A DNA stretch of 22,685 nucleotides, from positions 1-22,685 of the IMG/VR virus record IMGVR_UViG_3300009024_000076. The stretch is one strand, 5' to 3'. The translations under genes were made by a program, and so were the position numbers. The stretch's first letter is position 1; each line of letters starts with the position of its first letter. The notes under the pieces are model-generated. The model was not told where the DNA came from. It worked only from the letters and a program-made list of their open reading frames with translations, and ran no database searches. Of the stretch, positions 1-6,868 are shown one piece after another. Source of the stretch: a virus.

Positions 1-3000
1 GCCAGTATTACCATCATATGTAATAGTTGGATTAGATGCGTATGTTCCTACTGTGATTCCTGCTCCATTTGCTTCTGTATCATCAGACGCAGAGTCTGCA
101 AGAACAATATTCTTATCGTTAATGCTTACTGTAGTTGATTTAATGGTAGTAGTTGTGCCTTCTACAGACAAGTTACCAAGAATAACCAAAGTACCAGCAC
201 TATCTACAGGATGTGGATCAATATACATGTAAGAACCAGCGGTACTACTGATAGTATTACCATCAATACGAACATTGTCAACATCTAACTGAGTGAGACC
301 AGCAAGTGTTGTAGTAGACCCACCAAGAACAATAGAAGTATCACCGATTGTGGATGAGTCATACTGAAGCTTGGCATTAGTGATACCACCATCTTTTACT
401 CTGACTGCACCAGAACCATCAGTAGCAGAAAGTTCAATTGTAGAACCATCAACGGTAACTTCAATCTCATTTGCATTAGCAGTGATACCATCACCACCGA
501 CAACATCTAATCTTCTGCTAGACGCTATTGTACCACCACCAGTTAAACCGTTACCTGCCGTAATAGAGACGTCAGAGTGTGCTACATGCTCATCTTCTTC
601 AAATCCATTCGTATTATCATGCACAATCGCTTTACTGAAGTATGCAGCAAGATCAGCAGAGTCAATATCAATATCATTAGCATTAACTCTAATACCAGTT
701 CCAGCACCTACTGCCAAACCCACATTAGCATCAATAGTTCCACCGCCCGTAAGACCATTATTGGCGTTAATATTAATACTAGAGTGTGCTACGTGTTCAT
801 CAACGAGAAATCCAGAGGTGCTATCGTGATTAATAACTTTACTGAAGTATGCAGCAAGATCAGCAGAGTCAATCTCTACAGTAACAGTATTACCTGAAGC
901 AACGGTATCAATACCAACCCCAGCTGCAATCTCTAAAGAAGAGTCCAGAAGGTTTACAGAACCTGTTCCGGCCTCTGCTGAAGTGCTAAGAACTGTACTG
1001 AGTGCAGTAGTTCCAACACTATCTACAAAACCAGAAGCATCTACAGTTAAAACTGGAATTGCTGTAACAGAACCATAAATTCCTGCTGCTACTGTAGTAT
1101 TTCTTCTTGTAATATTATTAGCAGAAAGACTATCATCAATAAACAAAGTTCCTGCTATACTGTCATCTTGGTCAGAACGTAGGAACTGTATACTCTGTAA
1201 ACCGTCTAAGGTATCAGCATCTAGACCATTCCCAGAACCTTCATCAGCAGTAGTAAGAATTCTATTGCTATTAATAGTTCCAGAATCAGCTGCAATAATA
1301 CCTGTTACGAGAACGCCAGAATCAATAGTTTCAAACTTCTTACTTCCATTATGGTATAGGTCTACAGAACCAGATGGTGTAAACTGACCAGATACTTTGT
1401 CGTTAGTAGAATCTTCTAGGATAATACTCTGACCATTAGTCAGTATCTTAAGGTCACCAGTTCCAATCTCATTAATGTAACTGGTGTTTTGGTCATGGTA
1501 AATTCTTAAATCATTAGATTGTCCAAATGTAAGTAGAACATCATCATTAAATCTAACATCACCATTTGTTTTTGTAGCAGGTTCACCTAATAACATAAAA
1601 TCATCAAAAGATTTCCCGTCAAGTTTATCTGCATTAAGATTATTTATTTTAGTATCATTTGCTACACTAAATGGCGCACCAGTCCCACCAAATGATGGGT
1701 TTTCATTAAACGCCTGATCAATATCAGAGTCCACTCTAATCTTAGTATAGTATTTGTTGCTATCACCTTCTACTAGATCATTGGTTGTATATGGGCCAAG
1801 AGTAATAGTTGCAAAGAATGATGCTACATCAGTAACAATAGTAAACACGCCTGTTGCACTATCAAATCCAATACTATCAACAGTATCACCCAAAGAAGCC
1901 TGCGCTCCTATGAGACCGATACTATCAACTTGACCATAACTATCAACACTAATAACAGGAATTTTTGTACTGTTTCCATATACCCCTGCAATAACACCAC
2001 TAACAGATGCTGAAATCTCACCAGTGCTATTATTATAATCTATATTATTACCACCAGAGAACAGACCTTTTACTGCACCTGAGTCCAGTTTAATTTCTAC
2101 AGAACTACCAAGTGCAATTGAACCACCGCCTGTCAAACCAGAACCTGCGGTGACTGTTACACTATCAAACTCTAACTGGTCATTTCCTACACCAGCATCT
2201 TTAATACTGACAGCACCAGAAGATATATCAAAATCACCAGAAGCAAAACTAGCAATACCTTTATTGGATGTGCTTGCATCTTCACTAGATATGGTAATAG
2301 TTCTACCAGTTGCCGCTGTATTGATGCCTTCACCAGCTGCAATCTCAAGGGAAGAGTCTAGAAGATTAACTGTTCCTGTGCCAGTTTCAGCAGCAGTATT
2401 TAATGTTGTGCTGATTGAAACTTGACCAATACTATCTACAAAACCAGAAGCATCTAATGTAATTACAGGAATTTCTGTAACGGAACCATATGCACCTGCT
2501 GTTACGCCTGAAGGGGAAGTTCTAGCAAGATTTGTAAATGTGCCTGAGTCTGCTGTGGTATGACCAATTGCTATGCCATCAATAAATCCACCAACGATAT
2601 TTGTAGCAGTTAGTTTACTTGTATTGATAGAGTCTGCACTGACTGTGCCTGATAAAGTCTCAGCAGTTACGGACAAGGCATTAAATGGAGCAAGAACAAA
2701 TGATGACCGTGTTCTGTCAATAACGTTTGATCTAGGAGAAGAGTCTAAGGCAGAGTCTTGATACTGAGCAAAAACATAATATTCATCATTTGATGCATCT
2801 CTAAAGATACCTGTATGTTGTCTTCCGCCTAAAGCATCGTCAAAATAGTGTCCAATAAAACCAATATCAACTTCGTCACCAGATTCATTAGAGTCTGCAA
2901 GGTGGATCAAAGGGTCAGTAATGGAAAGTGTTTCAACATCAACAGTAGTGGTTGTGCCAGTAACAGTAAAGTCGCCATTGACTTCTACATTACCACTTAC

Positions 3001-3993
3001 ATTCAAAGCCCCACCAATACCTACACCACCAGCAACAACTAATGCACCATTTGTAGAGTTAGTAGATGCTGTAGTGTTAGCAACGTTGAGTGTTGTGCCA
3101 TCATAGGTTAGGTTAGAATTATCTCCAAGTTCACCAGAAGTTCCAGCAATAACAACTCTATTATCTGTCAAATCTGTAACACTAGCACTAGCGAGAGTAG
3201 CAGCACCAGAAGTAGAAATAGTTGTGAATGAAGCAGAGTCAGGTGTAGTATGTCCAATAGCAGTCCCGTCAATAAACCCACCGTCAATGTTTACATTTCC
3301 AGATGTAAGATTATTTACAGTAACAGAATTAATTGTGCCACCTTCTACTTTATCACCCGATATTTGATTGTCGGATAGTGTCAAAGTTCCAGAAGATACA
3401 TCTAAAGTTTTACCAGCGCCTACTGTAATATCAGATGTAGCAATAGTAACTCCATCAATAGTTCCACCATTAATATCAACAGTTGTAACTACACCACCAT
3501 CTAAAATTGTTGCACCAGTAAAATCAATTGTGCCGGGTGAAGTAATGTTAGTGAATGTTGCAGAGTCACCAGTAATACCAAAAATCCGCAAATCGGAATC
3601 TAATGATAACGGTGATTCAGCTGTTCCTGCACCATTAAAATTGTTATCATGAATAACACCACTACCAAATGCCAAAGTAATAGCAGAGTCAAGATCGTCA
3701 AGAACATCTGCAAGTGTAGTGCCTACAGCATTTGCTAATCCAGAAGGATCAATAGAAAAAGTTGTTTCATCACCACTTACACTATCTGCATTGACAATAA
3801 AACCATTATTAAGGTTTAGGAATAAACGTGTTCCATCAGCTAAAGATGCAAGAATATAACGGTCAGAATCTGGATTGCCGAGATTTGGTTCAGCATTATC
3901 AAGACTTAAGAAGTCGCTCCTTCTAGTGTCTAAACTAGTTCCACTCTTAGTCTTTACTCGACCACTAAGAAGTCTTGAATCATTTTTAGCCAT
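1..3993 (-). CDS. Large modular tail fibre / virion protein, 3' end outside window
   Basis: Reading the minus strand from ATG at 3993 gives an open frame of 1331 codons with no stop before base 1, so the protein is longer than what is visible. The N-terminus (about residues 1-40) contains DFLSLDNAEPNLG, which resembles the start of fibre proteins in marine T4-like phages. The rest is low-complexity beta-rich sequence built from repeated modules: IDGxAIGHTT (about 240 and 470), NGALVVAGGVGIGGALNV (about 310-330), GTTTT modules (about 345 and 1280), AGxYGS-IPV-VDSIG (about 495, 670, 970), a LRIYHD module (about 823-856) and DSADLAAYFSK (about 1041 and 1110). No catalytic motif is visible. It overlaps the upstream 111-aa gene by 8 bases (ATGGCTAA), suggesting coupled translation. 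Host-recognition fibre is an inference from composition and context; a baseplate-proximal structural fibre is also possible. Confidence 0.85.
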   Translation of the reverse strand, partial: MAKNDSRLLSGRVKTKSGTSLDTRRSDFLSLDNAEPNLGNPDSDRYILASLADGTRLFLNLNNGFIVNADSVSGDETTFSIDPSGLANAVGTTLADVLDDLDSAITLAFGSGVIHDNNFNGAGTAESPLSLDSDLRIFGITGDSATFTNITSPGTIDFTGATILDGGVVTTVDINGGTIDGVTIATSDITVGAGKTLDVSSGTLTLSDNQISGDKVEGGTINSVTVNNLTSGNVNIDGGFIDGTAIGHTTPDSASFTTISTSGAATLASASVTDLTDNRVVIAGTSGELGDNSNLTYDGTTLNVANTTASTNSTNGALVVAGGVGIGGALNVSGNVEVNGDFTVTGTTTTVDVETLSITDPLIHLADSNESGDEVDIGFIGHYFDDALGGRQHTGIFRDASNDEYYVFAQYQDSALDSSPRSNVIDRTRSSFVLAPFNALSVTAETLSGTVSADSINTSKLTATNIVGGFIDGIAIGHTTADSGTFTNLARTSPSGVTAGAYGSVTEIPVITLDASGFVDSIGQVSISTTLNTAAETGTGTVNLLDSSLEIAAGEGINTAATGRTITISSEDASTSNKGIASFASGDFDISSGAVSIKDAGVGNDQLEFDSVTVTAGSGLTGGGSIALGSSVEIKLDSGAVKGLFSGGNNIDYNNSTGEISASVSGVIAGVYGNSTKIPVISVDSYGQVDSIGLIGAQASLGDTVDSIGFDSATGVFTIVTDVASFFATITLGPYTTNDLVEGDSNKYYTKIRVDSDIDQAFNENPSFGGTGAPFSVANDTKINNLNADKLDGKSFDDFMLLGEPATKTNGDVRFNDDVLLTFGQSNDLRIYHDQNTSYINEIGTGDLKILTNGQSIILEDSTNDKVSGQFTPSGSVDLYHNGSKKFETIDSGVLVTGIIAADSGTINSNRILTTADEGSGNGLDADTLDGLQSIQFLRSDQDDSIAGTLFIDDSLSANNITRRNTTVAAGIYGSVTAIPVLTVDASGFVDSVGTTALSTVLSTSAEAGTGSVNLLDSSLEIAAGVGIDTVASGNTVTVEIDSADLAAYFSKVINHDSTSGFLVDEHVAHSSININANNGLTGGGTIDANVGLAVGAGTGIRVNANDIDIDSADLAAYFSKAIVHDNTNGFEEDEHVAHSDVSITAGNGLTGGGTIASSRRLDVVGGDGITANANEIEVTVDGSTIELSATDGSGAVRVKDGGITNAKLQYDSSTIGDTSIVLGGSTTTLAGLTQLDVDNVRIDGNTISSTAGSYMYIDPHPVDSAGTLVILGNLSVEGTTTTIKSTTVSINDKNIVLADSASDDTEANGAGITVGTYASNPTITYDGNTG
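631..666 (-). repeat. 36-bp direct repeat, copy 1, in the large fibre gene
   Basis: This stretch is identical to 838-873 and encodes DSADLAAYFSK in the same reading frame. The two copies are 207 bases (69 codons) apart and the flanking codons are similar but diverged. Confidence 0.85.
838..873 (-). repeat. 36-bp direct repeat, copy 2, in the large fibre gene
   Basis: Second copy of the stretch at 631-666, in frame. Recombination between the copies would delete or add exactly 69 codons without a frameshift. Confidence 0.85.
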
Positions 3994-4321
3994 TGAGCGA
4001 TTCCAGTATACCCATTACTAGTTTTAATTTATTATCTTTATCAGAAACCATTTTAAGTACACCATTTGACTGAACTACTAACTTTCCTGTAGAACCATTT
4101 GCTGTATCTCTAGATGGGATATCAAACTGTGAAAGTAGTTCAACACCTGTTGCACTAGCAGAATCATGATAAGTAAAGGTCAAGTTAGCATCAGAGTCCG
4201 ACGCATTAGCAATCTGTGTAGACAATACAATACCAGTATAGTTTGCTGGTGCAGCATAGATTGTCTGGTTGCTTGTGTCAATAGTTTTTGTTATAGTTTT
4301 GAATACATTTAGTTCAGCCAT
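3986..4321 (-). CDS. Small beta-rich virion protein (111 aa), fibre-associated
   Basis: This short protein lies between two fibre genes and is probably a virion or fibre accessory component. It starts 2 bases after the stop of the 815-aa gene, with GAGG about 7 bases upstream inside that gene's last codons, and ends by overlapping the start of the next fibre by 8 bases. The N-terminal half has TIYAAPANYTGIVLSTQIAN, followed by FTYHDSASATGVELL and a KLVVQSNGVLKM strand. This alternation of hydrophobic strands and small polar loops fits a compact beta-sandwich. I recall similar small proteins beside fibre genes in marine T4-like phages, but I cannot name a family. There is no signal peptide, membrane segment or enzymatic motif. 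Gene reality is well supported by the tight packing; the role is inferred from context. Confidence 0.8.
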   Translation of the reverse strand: MAELNVFKTITKTIDTSNQTIYAAPANYTGIVLSTQIANASDSDANLTFTYHDSASATGVELLSQFDIPSRDTANGSTGKLVVQSNGVLKMVSDKDNKLKLVMGILESLNG

Positions 4322-4323
4322 GT

Positions 4324-6771
4324 TTAGTCCTCAAGTGCGAGTGAGAATGGAGTTACACGGGCAAAAAGACTTCTATCAAATGCTTGCCCTTCAATAGTTC
4401 CGGTTGATCTTTGAATAAGGAAGTCTTCTCCAACTCTAAAGTCACCCTTTTGGTCTGTGCTAGTTACAAAGCAAAGTCCAGCTCTGTCTGAGTCTTGAAC
4501 TACTTCATCTGTTTGGTTAGGAACACCACCACGATACGGGAATGCAGTTCTTACGTCTGTGCCTGTTCCAATCCACTCAAATGTGTGTCCAGAAGAAGAT
4601 AATGCACTTCTTTGGTGGAATGTAGCAGAGTCATTATCTGATAAATTAATATCAGGTGCTTCCTGAAGTTTAATTGAACCTAATCCAGTATCAGAATCAT
4701 AAGAAGCAGAATCTACAGTATAGTAAAGTGGGTCAGAAGAGAACTTGATAGCATCTGAGATATTTGGTCTCTTGGTTAAGTTCTTAAGTGTAATGATATT
4801 ATCAATCTGGTCCTGATTGTTATCTACAGAAGCTTCATATAACTTTGGAGTTACACCAGTTGCTTTCAATCCAATATTACCAAAAGAACTGTTAGAGTTT
4901 GTAATAGAAGCAAATCCACCATTCTCTGCCAAGAACCCTACATCACAATATACTGTAAAGACTGATACTAACTGACAGTATCCTCTATTGAGAAGATATA
5001 CACCCTTACCACCTTGGTTAATCTGTGTAAAGGAGTCTACAACAATAGAACGAATGCCACCTACCTTAGAACCATCATTACGAATACCATCACCACCTTG
5101 TGCTGGTTTAGCAGCATCAGCAGCATCAGGATAAACATATGTTCCATCATCATTTCTAGATAAGTCTGGTCCAGTAATAGATGTGCAGTTACGAATATAT
5201 GGAGAGTTTACAATAATGTTAGAAGCAGAGTCTCCTGCTGGATTCCATGCAATAACAGCAGCTGGTTGTAAATGGTCTCTAAATGTAATGTCTGAAATAT
5301 ATCCATTATTATTTACATAGAACATATCAGAAGTTTTGTTCTTAGGACGAACACTAGTATTCTTCAGGTTGTCGCCAATAATAGATACGTTCTTTGGAAC
5401 TTCTACTGGATTGTTAATAGTATAATCACCAGTCTTCAAGTAAATCGTAGATGCAATCTCAGGAGCATCTAGAACATCTACATATCTGTCACCAATACCA
5501 AACAATAATGGATATTCACTATCTACTAAATCAATAACATTATTAATAATAGTAGTCTTGTTTGTTCCAATAGCATCAAACGAAGTCTTTAGTGCTGCTG
5601 AGTCAAGACCAGCACTACTAAAGGTAACTCTACTATCTAAGTCAGGCGTAATTCTAGAAGCAGGTAGTGACGACACACCATTTTTGATTACATTACCAAT
5701 CATAGTAGTAGACGCAGAAAGTTCATCAATCTTTAACTGTCTAGGAGAAGGTCCAGTATAATTTTGTGAGGTGGTATAATTCCCCCCCGGACCAGACAAC
5801 ACCACCGCACTGTCCTTTAGAACCCCTTCTAGGACCACTGCCATTCTATCATAGGCAGCTGCAGTTTCTGTCTTTTGGTAGGCAGGAATCTGTGCGCCAT
5901 TATGGAAGAAGAAGTTAGCATTATCATAGGCACCAGCATTACCAAGATAGGTTGCATCATAGGCAAGTGCTTCTACAGCAACTCTAATATCTCTTTTACA
6001 TTTTGCACTATCATAGGAAATATCATAGGTTGCTTTTACAAACTCGTTTACTTCTTCAGAAATAAAAACTCTATTGTTTAAGAGTTTAACTTTTGACCTA
6101 GATGCATCATCTTCTGTTTGAGAAGAGTCATAGTAGGTAGAAGCATTTGTAGGAGTAGGATATTGTGCAGCTGCTAGAGCATCAGTATTATTTCTACCAT
6201 TTTGAATAATGTCTTTGACTTCATCAAAATATGCATCTGATCTAGAAAGAGAAGTAGCATCACCACTAATAGCAGAAAGGTCATTTACAAGGTCTTTGGT
6301 TGCATCAATACTGAATAATACTTCAGTAATACCTTTAGTATATGATCCTGCTCTACCTTGGAATACTTGGTTAAACTTTGTTCCAAGTGCTATATCATAC
6401 TTTGCAGCATCAATATAAAGACCTAAATCTCTACGGGTTTTATTTTCTAATACAGAACCTTCTGCACCATCAGAATCAAGTCCAGCAGCACCTCTGCGTT
6501 CTGCTGCTACTGTTAATGCTTTATCGAGTGTAAGGAATGCACGGTCAATGCTTGTTCCAGCATTACTATCATTACCGCTTTTGGAAACATAGAAAACGTT
6601 CTCAGCGACCTGTGCGCCACCAAGTTCAATAATAGACAGCTCACCGTTCTTATCTCTCTTAAAGAACATCTTGCCATCATGCGTGTTGATGGCTACTTCG
6701 CCTAAATCTAACTGTCCTGTAGTCGGCGTATTACCAGATACAGCACTGCGGCGTAACTTAATAGTTGACAT
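4324..6771 (-). CDS. Tail fibre / virion protein with beta-helix region (815 aa)
   Basis: The N-terminus (about residues 3-50), with KLRRSAVSGNTPTTGQLDLG, AINTHDGKMFFK and IIELG, is a widespread phage fibre attachment motif. YVSKSGNDSNAG at about 60-72 resembles the opening of right-handed beta-helix (pectate-lyase-like) domains. A helical insert around 230-300 contains YDSAKCKRDIRVAVEALAYD, resembling a CxRDVGYIxDAxxYD motif of cyanophage structural proteins. From about 440 to 640, TIYLKTGDYTI, VSIIGDN, GISDITF-like strands and NRGYCQLVSVFTVYCDVGF fit a beta-helix shaft. The C-terminus has GDFRVGEDFLIQRSTGTIEG. The start is supported by GGAG at 6777-6780. A late promoter and 5' hairpin lie upstream. 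A run of seven G on the coding strand (5782-5788, residues 328-330) is unusual here. A structural virion protein is confident; receptor binding or glycan contact is inference. Confidence 0.88.
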   Translation of the reverse strand: MSTIKLRRSAVSGNTPTTGQLDLGEVAINTHDGKMFFKRDKNGELSIIELGGAQVAENVFYVSKSGNDSNAGTSIDRAFLTLDKALTVAAERRGAAGLDSDGAEGSVLENKTRRDLGLYIDAAKYDIALGTKFNQVFQGRAGSYTKGITEVLFSIDATKDLVNDLSAISGDATSLSRSDAYFDEVKDIIQNGRNNTDALAAAQYPTPTNASTYYDSSQTEDDASRSKVKLLNNRVFISEEVNEFVKATYDISYDSAKCKRDIRVAVEALAYDATYLGNAGAYDNANFFFHNGAQIPAYQKTETAAAYDRMAVVLEGVLKDSAVVLSGPGGNYTTSQNYTGPSPRQLKIDELSASTTMIGNVIKNGVSSLPASRITPDLDSRVTFSSAGLDSAALKTSFDAIGTNKTTIINNVIDLVDSEYPLLFGIGDRYVDVLDAPEIASTIYLKTGDYTINNPVEVPKNVSIIGDNLKNTSVRPKNKTSDMFYVNNNGYISDITFRDHLQPAAVIAWNPAGDSASNIIVNSPYIRNCTSITGPDLSRNDDGTYVYPDAADAAKPAQGGDGIRNDGSKVGGIRSIVVDSFTQINQGGKGVYLLNRGYCQLVSVFTVYCDVGFLAENGGFASITNSNSSFGNIGLKATGVTPKLYEASVDNNQDQIDNIITLKNLTKRPNISDAIKFSSDPLYYTVDSASYDSDTGLGSIKLQEAPDINLSDNDSATFHQRSALSSSGHTFEWIGTGTDVRTAFPYRGGVPNQTDEVVQDSDRAGLCFVTSTDQKGDFRVGEDFLIQRSTGTIEGQAFDRSLFARVTPFSLALED

Positions 6772-6776
6772 TACGT

Positions 6777-6780
6777 CTCC
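6777..6780 (-). promoter_or_regulatory. Ribosome binding site of the 815-aa fibre gene
   Basis: GGAG on the minus strand lies 5 bases before the ATG at 6771, within the longest gap of the window. It fixes the start of the fibre gene. Confidence 0.7.
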
Positions 6781-6792
6781 AACCCTACATTC

Positions 6793-6806
6793 GACTTATA
6801 TAAGTC
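6793..6806. repeat. 14-bp perfect palindrome in the 5' leader
   Basis: gacttatataagtc is its own reverse complement. It sits between the late promoter and the RBS of the 815-aa fibre gene. It could form a small loopless-core hairpin or act as a protein site; its function is unknown and chance in AT-rich DNA is possible. Confidence 0.5.
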
Positions 6807-6824
6807 TAAAAATTTTTATATTAG

Positions 6825-6854
6825 AGTGACGATAACTATATGAGCATCGTCACT
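6825..6854 (-). other. Stem-loop at the predicted 5' end of a late transcript
   Basis: agtgacgat (6825-6833) and atcgtcact (6846-6854) form a perfect 9-bp stem with a 12-base loop. The stem begins about 7 bases downstream of the TATAAATA box at 6868-6861. A late mRNA started at the usual distance would therefore begin almost exactly with the hairpin. 5' hairpins are known to stabilise some phage mRNAs; that role here is inference. It is not followed by a T-run on the minus strand, so an intrinsic terminator for the upstream gene is less likely. Confidence 0.65.
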
Positions 6855-6860
6855 TTTATC

Positions 6861-6868
6861 TATTTATA
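6861..6868 (-). promoter_or_regulatory. T4-type late promoter (TATAAATA) for the 815-aa fibre unit
   Basis: There is an exact TATAAATA on the minus strand directly after the TGA stop of the 399-aa gene (TGATATAAATA). It matches the T4 late promoter box recognised by the phage sigma factor gp55. It drives the 815-aa, 111-aa and 1331+ aa genes by position. Confidence 0.75.

Noticed and set aside
371-829. 152-aa plus-strand open frame
   Set aside because: It lies wholly antisense to the large fibre frame, is low complexity (P, S, T, V-rich) and mirrors the repetitive codons of that gene. It has no ribosome site or promoter.
600-880. CRISPR-like or diversity-generating repeat array
   Set aside because: There are only two copies, 207 bases apart, in frame within a protein module. 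There is no regular spacer array, reverse transcriptase or template repeat in the window.
6825-6854. Intrinsic terminator for the 399-aa gene
   Set aside because: The stem is not followed by a T-run on the minus strand, and it lies downstream of a late promoter, so a 5' leader hairpin fits better.
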